The notes below the pieces were generated by a model, which was not told the origin of the DNA, did not search any database, and saw only the letters and a program-made list of their open reading frames with translations. DNA of 64,000 nucleotides from Coffea arabica. Taxonomy: Eukaryota; Streptophyta; Magnoliopsida; Gentianales; Rubiaceae. This document shows positions 14,262 through 34,330 of the stretch, piece by piece (the stretch's first letter is position 1; every line of letters begins with the position of its first letter). Location of the stretch: assembly GCF_036785885.1 (NCBI RefSeq), contig NC_092317.1, positions 2,482,501 through 2,546,500 of the forward strand, in the 5' to 3' direction. The translations under genes and the position numbers were made by a program.

Positions 14262-17200
14262 ATGGAAGAAGACGGGGAAATGCAGTTTCTAGCATTCCCG
14301 CATAAGCCTTACTCCATTCAGATCGATTTCATGAAGGCCCTTTACGAGTCCCTCCAGAAAGGAGGCATTGCCATGCTCGAAAGCCCCACTGGTAATCCAA
14401 ATTGTCCATTCACCAATAACCCTCTACTATTTGTATGTTTTTCTTTTAATCTACTTAGCAGAATAGTAGTGGGCAATTGCATTGTTTTCCTTTTCTCTGC
14501 TTCATTGTTAGAGTCTTTTTTATATTGGGGAACGATTCCGTTGTTGAATTGCTTTAAATTGATCTAATGCAGGAACTGGCAAAACTTTAAGTATAATTTG
14601 CAGTGCTTTGCAGTGGCTTGTTGATAAGAGGCAACAAAATCTTGACCTTGTTAAAGATGGGTCTGATTTAAATCAAAATTTGAAACATGAGGATCATCCA
14701 GGTTCGGATGGTGAGCCCGATTGGATGAGAGAATTTACTGTGAATAAAGAAAGCGAGTCCCCTCTAGATAGGAAGACAAAAATCAAGAAAAATGTGGGTT
14801 TTAGATCGAAGAAATGGAATAAGAAGGGAAAAGAGGAATGCAGTACTATTAGAGATATATTTAACCGTACTGGAGTTGGGGGAGATGAAGATGTTGATGA
14901 GAGAGAGGTAAAAGCTTCGAAATTGAAGAGTGGGATCGAGGAGGTCGAGGATCACGAGTTTTTGGTGGACGACTATGAGAGCGAAGGCGAAGATGGCGTA
15001 AAGTTGAAAAGGAGGGATGGTGGTGGTTATTCAGTTGATTCATCGAGCGAGGAGGATGGACAGGAAGATGGATTTGACGAGGAGGAAGAAGACTCAAGAC
15101 CGAAGATTTACTTTTGCAGCCGAACTCATTCACAGCTTTCTCAGTTCATAAAGGAGTTGAGGAAGACTAAGTTTGCTAGTGAGTTGAAGGTTGTTAGTTT
15201 GGGGTCAAGGAAGAATTTCTGCATCAATGAAGGTATAACAGCTAACCTTAAATGTCCTACCAATGTTCTTTGAGTTTGAAAATTTTCTGCTTCTTTGAGT
15301 ATTTCAGAAAACATTTTTAACAATTCATTGAATTTTGTATGTGTTTCCCCAGAGGTATTAAGACTAGGTAATACAACAAGCATAAATGAGAGATGTTTGG
15401 AGCTTCAAAAGGCCAAGAGCAAAAGAGCATCCAAAATGATGGTATGTGCATTATCCTGACCTATTCTCTTTATTCTTTTTATGTCTGGACCCAAAAGTAG
15501 TGAGTATGGTTTGAGATTGGCTCTCTCTCTCATTTTACAAATGAGAAAACAAAGGCCTCAGTTCATTTATTTCTTCATCATTGTTAGATTATGTGCCATA
15601 GTATGAGCTGAATTATGTGCAGTTACGAGGCAGGAGCATAGATTTCTGACCAAAAACTTCTATTTACACAAAAAGCTAGAAAAGATTGTTGCCACATTCG
15701 ACTTAATGCTACTATGATGTTTAGAAACTGAAGCATTGATCCTGATTTCTAGAACTTAAGTGCTGGGAGAAGAGTCCGGAGGATGAAGGCTTCCTCTGGA
15801 TGCCCAATGCTTCGAAGTCGCAAAACAGAACGAGAATTTAGGAGCGAGACATCTCATCAGGGTCCCCTGGATATTGAAGATCTTGTTAAGGTTGGGCACA
15901 AAGTGGGCACTTGCCCTTATTATGGTTCAAGAAGTATGGTACCGACTGCAGATCTTGTGATTCTTCCATACCAATCTCTTCTGTCAAAAACGTCTCGGGA
16001 ATCACTTAATTTAAGTTTGAAGAACAATATTATCATCATAGATGAGGCTCATAACCTGGCTGATTCTCTCATTAGCATGTATGATGCGAAAATTACTTCT
16101 TCACAGGTAAATTTTAGCCTTGGACTCAAGTTCATACATTCTATAACTGTGATTTGCATGATTTCTGGGTAATGTTTCAGGTTTATGGTTGATTATCTCT
16201 CCTCTTAGCTGACTCTCTCACCTCCTTTACAAGACATTGATTTTCATGTAATGTTTGTTTGTTTGTGCATGTGTGCAAGTTTGTATCTCTTTTATTTTTT
16301 TGTTTTGTTCGAACTCAACAAATTAAGGTGATTTTTGGGTATCAGTTAGAGCGTATACATTCCCACTTGGAGAAGTATCTTGAGCGATTCCAAAATCTCT
16401 TAGGACCAGGCAATCGAAGATATATTCAGACACTGATGGTACTCACTCATGCTTTTCTACAATCCATAGCTTATCCGAAGGGTGCAAACTATGTTGATCC
16501 TTTAAGCAGTGGCAGTGAAGTTCAAAGTGACCTTGACTTTTCAATTGGTATAAATGAGTTTCTATTTTCCCTGAACATCGACAACATAAACTTGGTTAAA
16601 CTTCTACACTACATAGAAGAAAGCAACATTATCCACAAGGTATCTGCCCTTTTTAACTCTTTAGACTAGTTAGGTAACCTGAAACTCTGGATTTCATGTA
16701 TCATACTATATTTGAGATGATATCTTTCAACCTTCAGGTCAGTGGATTTGGAGATAAACTAGCTATGTTGCAGAATGATGTTGCACTTGAAGGAACTACA
16801 GCGGAAGCAAGCACTTTATCTGGCTTTCGGGCATTGGTTAGTCTGTTGTCATCATTAACAAATAATGATGGTGATGGGAGGATAATTATTTCAAGGGCAA
16901 GAGTAATATCTTCAGTACATGAGAGGGGATATTTGAAATATGTGATGCTTACTGGGGAAAAGATATTTTCTGAGGTCTGCCTGAGATTTCTGTTTTTATT
17001 ATTCCTTGTGGTTTGGGCATAAGATTTTAGACACTTCATCTAGTTCCTCTGCTTTTCTGTTAGGTTGCAAGTGAAGCACATGCTATCATCCTGGCTGGAG
17101 GCACTTTACAACCTATAGAGGAAATTAAAGAGCGACTTTTCCCATGGTTACAACCTGATCAGTTGCACTTCTTTTCCTGTGGTCATATAATTCCTCCTAA

Positions 17201-18632
17201 AAATATTTTACCTGTTGCGGTTTCACAAGGGCCATGTGGTCGGTCCTTTGATTTTAGCTACAGTGGAAGAAGCTCCTCAAGCATGGCAAGTAAAATCATC
17301 CCTGTTAGATGTTTTCAAAAGAAGTTTTGCAACTGATTCTCTCATATTACTGCTATTAATCTGACTAGCGAACTTTTTCTCAATTTCAAGTTATTTCCTA
17401 GTGTACCATTTGCTTTATACTAATATCTTTGTTTAAGTTAAGACCATCAAACTTTTGAGCAGATGATGCGTATGGCAGTTTTCTAGTTCAAATTTGCTCT
17501 TTTTGATTCAAATGTTCTTGGAAGATAATTACTCTGAATTAGAAAATGGTCTCAATTCACAGATTGAAGAGCTCGGGATGTTGCTGTGTAATTTGGTAGC
17601 TGTGGTTCCTGAAGGAATTGTTGTCTTCTTCTCATCATTTGACTACGAGGGCAAGGTTTATGAGGCATGGAAAGAATCTGGCATCCTTGCAAGGATCATG
17701 AAGAAGAAGCGCTTATTCAGAGAGCCCAGGAAGAATACAGATGTGGAACTTGTCCTGAAGGAGTACAAGGAAACAATTGATGAATTGTCGAGTACAAATG
17801 CCAAATACAATCCTGCACCGTGCAGTGGTGCTGTTCTCCTCGCCATTGTGGGTGGTAAGATATCAGAAGGTATCAACTTAAGTGATGGGATGGGCCGATG
17901 CATAGTCATGGTTGGACTGCCCTATCCTAGCCCGTCAGATATGGAGCTGATGGAGAGGGTGAAGTATATTGAAGGACTTGAGAGTTCACTTGTCAGTAAA
18001 ACCCAGGCACGGTTAGACATCCTAAAATGCTGCAAGCACAGGGGAAGACAGTATTACGAAAATATTTGCATGAAAGCGGTTAATCAATCTATTGGTACGT
18101 CTCTCTTATAAGCTAATTAACTTGCATGAATATGCTATTGTTAATTAACTTCATTATTGATATGCAATTTTTTTCTCCACTAATCAGATGTAAATGCAAC
18201 ATATGGTTCTGAAGAAGAACTAACGGTTTTATGTCTCGTGAATTTCAAGCAAACCAACTTTGAGTTTATGCTTTAATTTATCCTCTGTTTCTGATGCTGT
18301 TTAAGTTTTGGTTCTTTATCTTTTCTATTCCTTGGCCTGTTGGTATTTGATTTTCTTTTCATTTGTCTACGGTTCTGCTTCATATGTTGTGACCATTTGA
18401 GTCGCGTGCTGCAGGTAGAGCAATTCGTCACATAAATGATTATGCAGCTATATTGTTGGTTGATGCACGGTATGCATCTGATCCGTCAAGAAGGAGCTTT
18501 TCCCACGTTTGTGACAAGCTCCCTCAGTGGATTAGGAGCCATCTCATTCCCTCACCTGGGAACTATGGAGCAGTCCATAGACTGTTGCACCAGTTCTTCA
18601 AGTTTCATAGAAAGGAAACGAGTAATCAGTAG
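14262..18632 (+). CDS. DDX11: DDX11/CHL1-type iron-sulfur DNA helicase
   Basis: Superfamily 2 XPD-like 5'-3' DNA helicase, acting in sister-chromatid cohesion and genome maintenance in the nucleus (family knowledge; Arabidopsis At1g79890). Nine exons close in frame to 911 aa: 14262-14391, 14573-15232, 15353-15441, 15753-16106, 16346-16639, 16738-16974, 17064-17285, 17563-18094, 18415-18632. Walker A SPTGTGKT (residues 41-48) is split by intron 1. An acidic insert of about 180 residues follows, then the KIYFCSRTHSQLSQF motif Ia. Four cysteines for the 4Fe-4S cluster are present (FCIN, ERC, SGCP, GTCPYYG). DEAH is at 390-393, and motif VI QSIGRAIRH spans the last intron. The insert between Walker A and motif Ia is the usual DDX11 feature. 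Intron 7 is GC-AG (ATG|GCAAGT). All key residues look intact. Confidence 0.95.
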
Positions 18633-19978
18633 TGTACATTTGTAGAAAAGATCGTGAAGGCATCGTAATGTCTGGTAACCATGTATCGGTTGTGGTTTTC
18701 TTTCCATTTGTTGAGCGGTTGATAACCACCATAAAGATAATACTTGTCCACAGAAACAATCAGCAGAATGAAAAATTGGCTTGCATATGGCATCAATATC
18801 TTCTCCTCTTTTCTTAGGGCTTGATTTTGTATATAGTATTATAGGATGATTGAAGATCCAAAATGTTGCACAGCCAGGACAGACTAAAATCATCTTTGAT
18901 TACGATGAGCTTCTGAAGACCTGTCTGATATACATGCTTGAGCAAATCCGAGAAGTGCAGATCCCACCAACATGTAAGCAGGGAGGCAAATCGAGCAGTG
19001 GATTTTTTGGATAAGGAAGAACTAAGCCAGAAAGGGACCTTGTATTGTTACTTTAAACTCTTAGTCTGCTGGAACAGCCTTATTAGATTATGTAAGATGG
19101 GTTTCGGACCATTTTGTTTTGGACACTTCATGTGTTGATAGCGATTGAGAGATGATCTTAATCTCTCTTCTGACCTACTTTTACTAATGCCTGCAAATAG
19201 AAGTGACATCAAAGGCACCAACTTCCAAATAATTCTACCGAATCCCTATTTGTGAAAAGTGAAAACAGCTTCTCTGGCTGTTTTTTTCTCCACCAAGCAT
19301 AGTCAGGTTCCAAGGTTTCTTCAACTTGAGCCAGTTTGCAGTACCCTTGTGTACAAGGTAGGTCTAAGTAAGTGGTGGGACTTGGGAGGGCAAAACAAAA
19401 TGTCTAAGCGTTGTTGCTGTAAGGACAGTGACTTTACTGTTGTTGTAACGAGGCTTATCTCTGTTCTCAACCAAAACTTCTTAAAAGATAGGGGTCCCAA
19501 ACAACCCTTCCATATTAATGCACTTGAATTTTTAATCATATGCTTTAATGAGCTCTACTGCACTATGGTAAACAGAGATTAAACGTAGGGATTGGATTAT
19601 ATATACCAAAGCAGGAGAAAAAGGCTGAAAAATAGGCCTTGCTCGTTGATCAAGACGTCAGTGAGTTGGTCCCATTACTCAAAATTTATGTACTCAACTA
19701 TTGAGTACTACTCAATAATACGTATTAACTTGATAGAGCTTTATCAAGCCGCTACAACTTTAGCATTGTCCTTAATCAATGCAATAGCACTTTCAACAGC
19801 AGAAAGTCCAACAATAATCATTGGGTTCCTATTCTTTTATTCTGTCATCGAGATTAACCGATATTGCGAGAAATCGAGAACACAAGAAGACAGAAAATAG
19901 GAGCTGTATGTATCTCCCACTGCCGAAAGAAAGAAAGATATATAAACAAGCTATCCGAAACAAGAAAAGAACCAGAAA
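18633..19978. other. Intergenic region: helicase 3' UTR and OFP17-like leader
   Basis: The first few hundred bases are probably helicase 3' UTR. A perfect 8-bp hairpin (GTACTCAA, 3-nt loop, TTGAGTAC) lies at 19690-19708. The last ~100 bases are probably the 5' leader of the next gene. No further gene was recognised. Confidence 0.5.
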
Positions 19979-20602
19979 ATGCTGCTGAGAAGATCCCTCC
20001 GCAAAACTAGATATATCTTCCAGAAAACCTTGAGGAAACTCAAGTCTTTTCTCTTTGGAAGGTATCAAAAGCTGCCTAAAGCCCCTTTTATCAATCCCTT
20101 TTTCTCTGGCAGCAATAGCTGTCGAAAGATGCAGGAATTAGATGATTTCTACAGAGAGTTCTCTGATCAATGGGCTATTCTGGACACAAGTACACTACCA
20201 CCAAGAGTACCAATGGTGGAAGATGTGGAATGCAGTGAAAATCATACTAGAGCGACAGTGCAGATTATTGTGGATAACACAGATATAAAGGCAAGAAAGG
20301 AAGAGAAGATGGTCTTCAAGCGCCATGAGAGGAAAAGGGAAGAAGCCTGTGGTCATACAGAAAATGCAGGTAGCCAAAGTTTAGCACAGAAGATGAAGGA
20401 TCTAGACATGTTTGAATTGAATGATGTGGATCATCAGTTGGACGTAGAGGAGGTGCTTCACTATTATTCTCGTCTTACTTGCCCGGCTTACCTTGATATA
20501 GTTGATAAATTTTTCATGGACATGTATTCTGAATTCATCCTTCCACAACCCTCTGTCAGCGGTAACAGTTCAATGCGGAGACTTCAACCTGTGAAGCTCT
20601 AG
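19979..20602 (+). CDS. OFP17: OFP17-like OVATE family protein
   Basis: Intronless 207-aa protein. The N-terminus is strongly basic (residues 1-35, Arg/Lys-rich), the middle is polar and charged, and the conserved block near residues 155-186 (DVEEVLHYYSRL, then FFMDMYSEF) is the diagnostic part. This resembles Arabidopsis OFP17 (At2g30395 from memory), an outlying member of the OVATE family of transcriptional repressors. The C-terminal block is OVATE-like but diverged, so DNA-binding or repressor activity is inference. The start is the first ATG of the frame and gives the basic N-terminus expected. Arabidopsis OFP17 is of similar length. Confidence 0.75.
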   Translation: MLLRRSLRKTRYIFQKTLRKLKSFLFGRYQKLPKAPFINPFFSGSNSCRKMQELDDFYREFSDQWAILDTSTLPPRVPMVEDVECSENHTRATVQIIVDNTDIKARKEEKMVFKRHERKREEACGHTENAGSQSLAQKMKDLDMFELNDVDHQLDVEEVLHYYSRLTCPAYLDIVDKFFMDMYSEFILPQPSVSGNSSMRRLQPVKL

Positions 20603-21311
20603 AACTCAAGCCCATTTATTCACACGCTCTTATATAAGTTCTGATTTTTTTGTCTGCTTATTCCTCTGCCTGTTTGTCTATGTGTGGTTATCTGTAGATG
20701 TATACTCATACTGGAGCTACAGCTACTTGCTCAACAATAATTTTTCACCCTTTGTGCTGCTGATTGCCATTGTCTTCCCCGAGACAATTAAGTTTTCATC
20801 TGAAAGGACGAGTTGCTGGAATGCTTCATTTTTCATGTCCCTGTTATCTGGAATATCTATACTTTTTTCCAGCTGAAGATGCAGAACTTACTGATGTTTA
20901 CATCTGTCATCATTCTTAGGAGCAAGGAATTAACAACTAAATTTGCATATTACTACGATGCTTTTTGTCAAATGAATATTATTTCCAAACAGCAAGTACA
21001 ACTTCAAAGCCATCACAACCAAGTAGGTGCATTTACTTCAAAAAAAATGCTTCACTATAAACTTGTCTATTAGCTTATCAACATAAGGAAAGGCATCGAG
21101 TCAAGTTAATGAACTCAGAAACAAGTCAAAGTATGTTGGACACGAATTGGAAGTGACTGAATGTTCACTCTACCATCAACAAATGTCAAAACATTTCAGA
21201 GTTCTGGGACAACATTGGCTATATCAATTACAGCAGATCCAATGGTTAAACCTGAATGCATCAACTTGAAACGGGCACCATTTTAAAGGAGCAGCACTAT
21301 GCTCAAATTTC
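20603..21311. other. Convergent intergenic region
   Basis: Holds the probable 3' UTRs of the OFP17-like gene (+) and the peroxidase gene (-). No other feature was recognised. Confidence 0.55.
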
Positions 21312-23486
<2,175 letters not shown>

Positions 23487-25434
23487 CAGCAATGCAAGAA
23501 CTCACAGAAAAAGGGAAAATTTTCCTTCTGTTTTTTCTTTCTGGCTCTGGGTTCTTGTCATCTTAAAAAGCTGTAAGATTTTGGGCTGCTTGGAGAGAAA
23601 ATGGGGAGGGAGGGAGCTGGAGGAATGAGGATCAAGAAAGAGCGGGAAAGGAGAGTTGGGGGAATAACGGAAGTGCCATTGAAGTTGGCAGTTAGTTACT
23701 GCTGGAGTTGATTTTCGCATAACTAACTCATGGCCTTGTGACAAGAATGCCCTCGCTCCTACGAAAATTGAAAAAGAAGGCTCGCAGTTTCCAAACCAAA
23801 TGTCATATTGTAGGCTAATATGTTCCCCGTCAGCTGGAAGATTGTCTTAATGCTACTGGGCTGATCATGGGGCTACTTTCGTTTCTAGTGCAGGCCCAAT
23901 TTAATAGAAGGGCCGTTTGTAGGGGGAGAAAGTAAATGACAATTAGGGAATAGGCTTTAACTTATAAGTCGAAAACTCCTATGGGTTTATGCCTCTGAGT
24001 ATGAATTAATCTTATATACTATTACGATTGGATACATGACTGACACCAAGGTAAGATTTAGATTTCAAATGAATTATCATGCATTTGATGGTAACAGTGT
24101 ATTAGACACTGTTGACAGTCAGTATATATAAAAGGTTAATTCTACATCCTATTAAGAAGAAATAAATCGAGAAAACAAAACCAGATTTGAATGATCACTG
24201 CTCCATTAGGCTCTAACTTTTGTACCCGTACACGAGAACATGAAGCCACATTAACTCGAGAAAGACGCTACTGTGTCCACAAGTTGGACAACTACTGAAA
24301 GAGCATGACCCAAACCCAAAAATCAGAGCCCAGTCCTTTCTGGGGTTCGTAATATTCATTATGGATGAATACTTTAAGCCCAAGGTGGTGATGATGTCGA
24401 AAAGATGTTTGGTCTGTGATGAATTTGTTGCTTCTTAATTGTCTCATTTTCCTTTGTGACTCATTATAAGAAGAAAAAATTAACGTCCATTTCCAGTACA
24501 CGAACAAGATCAACAACATTTTGCTTCTCAATCACCAAAAAGGAAGCTGAGATAACAGGTATAGCTCGGACATAAGAAGCAAAGAAACCAACCAAGGTCA
24601 CTTTGATTCAACAACCAAGTCTGGTGGCATAATGTAGGATGCCTGGGGGACTTTTGGCAATTGAAGGAAGCATTGACCTGTTATGGTTTTCTGGATTTGC
24701 GATCAAAGTAGACTAACGAATTTTGATTTAACCAGTGGAGTGACCGTTGTCATGTAAGGTTTCGGGTTCAAATCCTGTGCAGCTGGGAATGAAAAGGTCA
24801 AAACAAGAAAAAAATCCAATGGAATGAAACATAGGTCCCAAACAAACAATTTGATTTTGTAATCAATCATCATGATAAGAACAAGTTGACATGTTGAATT
24901 AGGTAATCAATCATCATGCTTAAGCTTTAAACCTGTCTGGTAGAAACAAACTAGTCATGAAAACCACAAATAGAAGGCCTATCTGAGAACAAAACACATC
25001 TTTATTTTTTCTCGTTCCTCCTTTTTTTTTTTTTTTTCTCTTTTTGGGCCCTGAAGGAGAGAGGGGGGGGGGGGGGGGGGGGGCCGGGGTGGGTGGTTTG
25101 TACAATAAAATTAGACTAAAACAAGCCACTCCCTCGTCCATATACTTCACAGAGCATTCATTTGCCTTTAATAGGAAGAAGAGTTTTCTACCATTACTGG
25201 TACTGTTCTTTTATTTTACTGGTAATTTCTTGTATTTTAAGCATGCAAAGGAACATCACAATTCACACATACATAGCTTGGTAGTTACTACCAGTAAAGA
25301 CAGAACAGAAGTTGAAGGCCTAAAGTCGTTGAAAGTTCAGGGTCAGGTTGGTTCCAAAACCGCCTATTCGATCTGAATCTGAAAAGGTCACTTCTACAAA
25401 CCCCACAGCCTCCTTTGCTTCTCCGCTTAAATTG
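23487..25434. other. Divergent intergenic region between peroxidase and PPR genes
   Basis: Two TGGGCY cores (23857-23862, and 23893-23898 reversed) lie about 370-410 bases upstream of the peroxidase start. A tRNA-like B box (GGTTCAAATCC) is at 24765-24775 without a clear partner. A poly-T then poly-G tract lies at 25021-25083. No further gene was recognised. Confidence 0.5.
25063..25083. repeat. 21-base G homopolymer
   Basis: Uninterrupted run of 21 G, preceded at 25021-25037 by a T-rich run. Length is probably variable and hard to sequence. Confidence 0.9.
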
Positions 25435-25464
25435 ATGGAGGACGAAAAATGGCAGTGTGTCTGA
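25435..25464 (+). other. Short upstream ORF overlapping the PPR start codon
   Basis: An ATG at 25435 opens a 9-codon frame (MEDEKWQCV, stop at 25462-25464) that runs over the PPR start at 25449 in another frame. If it lies in the mRNA, ribosomes starting there would miss the main start. Confidence 0.45.
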
Positions 25465-27404
25465 GAAAATCCTGGCCTTACTCAAAGACTTCGGTCTTTG
25501 CTACTCTATCAAATCTCCACCGCCGCCGAAGCGACGATGCCCAACAACTCCTCCGCATTGTCTCCTCCATTGCCCTCCTTCATGCGGAAACCAATTGGGG
25601 AACACGAGGCGGAAGACGAGAGCAAAACCAGCTGCTTAACGGTAGCCCTCTGCCCTTGTCTCGTTTGCTTCATTCTCCTGACGATTGTAGTCTCCGTCGT
25701 ACTTATTGTCAAGTTCCATTTATTTTGCCGCACCCCACTTCATTCTTTCCTCTTCAAGAAAACTTGTCACTCCCACTAGGCCTCCCGAGAAAAGCTGGAC
25801 CCTTTAATTCTACTGCTTCGATTGTTGCAAACCTTAGTAACAATCGGCACCAATTTAGGAGATTTTGTAGTATTACTGATTGTGAGTTTGAGGATTTTTC
25901 GAATTCTGATGTTGAATCCGAGTTAGAGAATAGTGATATTGCTGAGAGTGTGAAATCCGAGGCCGATCCCAATGAGGTGGATAGAGTATGCAAGGTTATC
26001 GACGAATTGTTTACGTTGGATAGGAACATGGAGGCGGTTTTAGATGAATCTGGGATTAATTTGAGCCATGATTTGGTGGTGGATGTGTTAGAGAGGTTTA
26101 AGCATGCTAGAAAACCAGCATTTCGGTTCTTCTGCTGGGCTTCTCGGAGGAGTGATTATGCTCACGATTCGAGAACTTATAATGCGATGATGAATATACT
26201 TGGGAAAACTAGGCAATTTGAGACTATGGTGTCACTTCTTGAAGAAATGGGCGAAAAGGGGTTGCTCACTATGGAGACTTTTATCATCTCTATGAAAGCT
26301 TTTGTGGCGGCCAAAGAGAGGAAGAAGGCGATAGGGATGTTTGAGTTGATGAAGAAGTATAAGTTTAAAGTTGGAGTCGAGACCATTAATTGTTTGCTTG
26401 ATGCCATGGGGAGGGCTAAGCTAGGAAAAGAGGCCCAGATTCTGTTTGAGAAATTGGAGCATAGGTTTACACCAAATTTGCAGACTTATACTGTTTTGCT
26501 CAATGGTTGGTGCAGGGTGAAGAACTTGATGGAGGCTGGGAAGGTGTGGAATGAGATGATTGACAAGGGTTTTAAGCCTGATATTGTTGCTCATAATACC
26601 ATGCTTGAGGGGTTGTTGAGAGGTCACAGGAAGTCTGATGCAATCAAGCTGTTTGAGGTCATGAAGGCCAAGGGTCCAGCTCCTAATGTTAGAAGCTATA
26701 CCATATTAATGAGGGACTTTTGCAAACAAAGAAAGATGAGAGAAGCTGCTGATTACTTTGATGAAATGATTAGGTCTGGATGCGAGCCAGATGCCGGGGC
26801 TTACACATGCTTGATTACGGGCTATGGGAATGAAAAGAAAATGGATAAGGTGTATAGCTTGTTGAAGGAGATGAAGGTAAAGGGATATCCTCCTGATGCA
26901 CGAATGTACAATGCTCTAATCAAGTTGATGGCAAACAGGCAAATGCCAGATGATGTAGTCAGGATTTATAAGAAGATGATCCAGAATGGGATTCAACCAA
27001 CCATTCACACTTTCAACATGATGATGAAATCATTCTTCTTGACGAGGAATTATAATATGGGCCATGCCGTTTGGGAGGAGATGAATAGCAAAGGTTGTTG
27101 TCCTGATGAAAATTCTTATGTCGTTATGATCAGAGGGCTTATAAGGCAGGGAAGATCAGTTGAGGCTTGTAAATTCTTGGAGGAAATGATAGCAAAAGGC
27201 ATGAAAGCACCTCAACTTGATTATAATAAATTTGCAGCAGATTTTTCTCGAGCTGGTAAACCTGATATACTGGAGGAGTTGGCTCAAAAGATGAAATTCT
27301 CAGGGAAGTTTGAGGATTCTAATCTCTTTGCAAGGTGGGCAGAGATGATGAAGAAACGGGTTAAAAGAAGGGATCCCATTAGAACTGATGGGCGGCGTGC
27401 CTGA
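25449..27404 (+). CDS. P-class pentatricopeptide repeat protein, mitochondrial type
   Basis: Intronless 651-aa RNA-binding protein of the P class, which act in organelle RNA processing, stability or translation. The N-terminus is basic and Ser/Leu-rich with no early acidic residues (MAVCLRKSWPYSKTSVFATL), fitting an organelle transit peptide. A conserved non-repeat region spans about 150-235, with an FRFFCWASRR block. From about residue 240 to 595 there are roughly ten 35-residue P motifs ending in the usual N/D positions (for example KGFKPD, SGCEPD, KGCCPD). The C-terminus is basic and has no E, E+ or DYW domain, so an editing role is unlikely. Overall it resembles Arabidopsis At3g62470/At3g62540/At5g14820. 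The RNA target cannot be read without decoding positions 5 and 35 of each repeat. Confidence 0.92.
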   Translation: MAVCLRKSWPYSKTSVFATLSNLHRRRSDDAQQLLRIVSSIALLHAETNWGTRGGRREQNQLLNGSPLPLSRLLHSPDDCSLRRTYCQVPFILPHPTSFFPLQENLSLPLGLPRKAGPFNSTASIVANLSNNRHQFRRFCSITDCEFEDFSNSDVESELENSDIAESVKSEADPNEVDRVCKVIDELFTLDRNMEAVLDESGINLSHDLVVDVLERFKHARKPAFRFFCWASRRSDYAHDSRTYNAMMNILGKTRQFETMVSLLEEMGEKGLLTMETFIISMKAFVAAKERKKAIGMFELMKKYKFKVGVETINCLLDAMGRAKLGKEAQILFEKLEHRFTPNLQTYTVLLNGWCRVKNLMEAGKVWNEMIDKGFKPDIVAHNTMLEGLLRGHRKSDAIKLFEVMKAKGPAPNVRSYTILMRDFCKQRKMREAADYFDEMIRSGCEPDAGAYTCLITGYGNEKKMDKVYSLLKEMKVKGYPPDARMYNALIKLMANRQMPDDVVRIYKKMIQNGIQPTIHTFNMMMKSFFLTRNYNMGHAVWEEMNSKGCCPDENSYVVMIRGLIRQGRSVEACKFLEEMIAKGMKAPQLDYNKFAADFSRAGKPDILEELAQKMKFSGKFEDSNLFARWAEMMKKRVKRRDPIRTDGRRA

Positions 27405-28389
27405 GTAACTAGCTCAAAACAGTTGTTATTTCTTCTTGTAAACTACTGAAAAACTTGGATTTAATTTTCTAAAATTTCCATGTCGTTGGACTGATAGTAA
27501 CACATTATTTTACGACCACCTGATTTCCGTTGAAAGGTAGATAGTTTGTGATTAGAGTTCCCATTGCTATGTTCAAGGTTTTTCTTTTCGGTTTGGGAGT
27601 TGATGGGCTTTTGTCACTTTGTTGTGCTGGAAGGGGCTAGTGGCCTTGAAGGTCAACTATCGCCTTTGAAGTGCTATTAGCACGGTATATATTTCTAAGC
27701 AGTGCATCTCTACCTCCTGGGGAGTTCGTGTATGTGTGTTTGTTGTCGTTTTTGCTATTAACATAACAGACGTAATATTCATTAACAAACCCGTCCTCCA
27801 GAGGTTTTTTCTCATGCGAATTTTCATTGTTTCCTCTTAACTGTTTCTGCAAGTTCGGCTTTCAACTAACAAAAGAGGCCCATGTAAAAGATCACGTCAT
27901 CTGATCCTCCCTGTCCAAGGTTTCTGGAGTTTCCAGCCACGAGCGGTATTTGTTAAGGTTGAAAGAGCAAAAAAAAAAAAAGAAAAAGTGTATAAAACAA
28001 ATAAGCATTCAGAACGTATACAATCGCCTTTCGTGCAAGGCATGAGATTTTCACTTTGTGATATTACAAAGCTGCGAAGCTTTACAATAGCTGCTACATG
28101 ATTTTTGTATATTTGATAAATAAATCATAATAATCAATAATGACAAATAATGACGAGACCAGCCGAAACTGTAGAGGGAAGTAGAGGATCCAAAATATAG
28201 ACCCTCCCATCCACTAAAAGAAAAAGCACTTCAGATAAAATGAGCTAGCAATCATCGCGATATAGCTGACGCTCGCAATTTCCACTTAAAAATTTTAATT
28301 TGCTCCAAGTCGATCGTAGGAAATTTGCAGAAATCAAAGAGACCATCTGATGCTCACCACAGACTCCCATATGCACCTCCAAACAAGAT
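27405..28389. other. Convergent intergenic region
   Basis: Contains the PPR 3' UTR and, near 28050-28389, the KIN13B 3' UTR. Nothing else was recognised. Confidence 0.55.
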
Positions 28390-34060
<5,671 letters not shown>

Positions 34061-34330
34061 TGTCCTTTCTGTCTAAAAACAATGTCGTTTTGCAGCTCCG
34101 ATCAGGACTTCTTCCAAAGCGCCGGCGATTAAGTGAATAAATTTTTAGAATGTTAATTTTAATTAGTTCAAGCGTATAAAAAGAATTAATGATTTAATGA
34201 GATGAATGATGTCAAGTTGCAGAGGAATGTGTGTTGTGTGTGTGTGTGCGCAACTGAGCTTTTTATGCGTGCGTGAGAAAAAGAACTGGAGAAAGATGAA
34301 ATGAACACCCCGTCGCACTCAGAAGCTTCG

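Noticed and set aside
17494-17562. Open frame leading into helicase exon 8
   Set aside because: It is the tail of intron 7; the family alignment joins SSSSM directly to IEELGMLL.
24765-24775. tRNA-like B box (GGTTCAAATCC)
   Set aside because: No convincing A box, cloverleaf or target-site duplication; at most a decayed SINE or tRNA fragment.
25498-25779. 93-codon frame inside the PPR 5' coding region
   Set aside because: Out-of-frame shadow of the PPR gene, despite a chance hydrophobic stretch.
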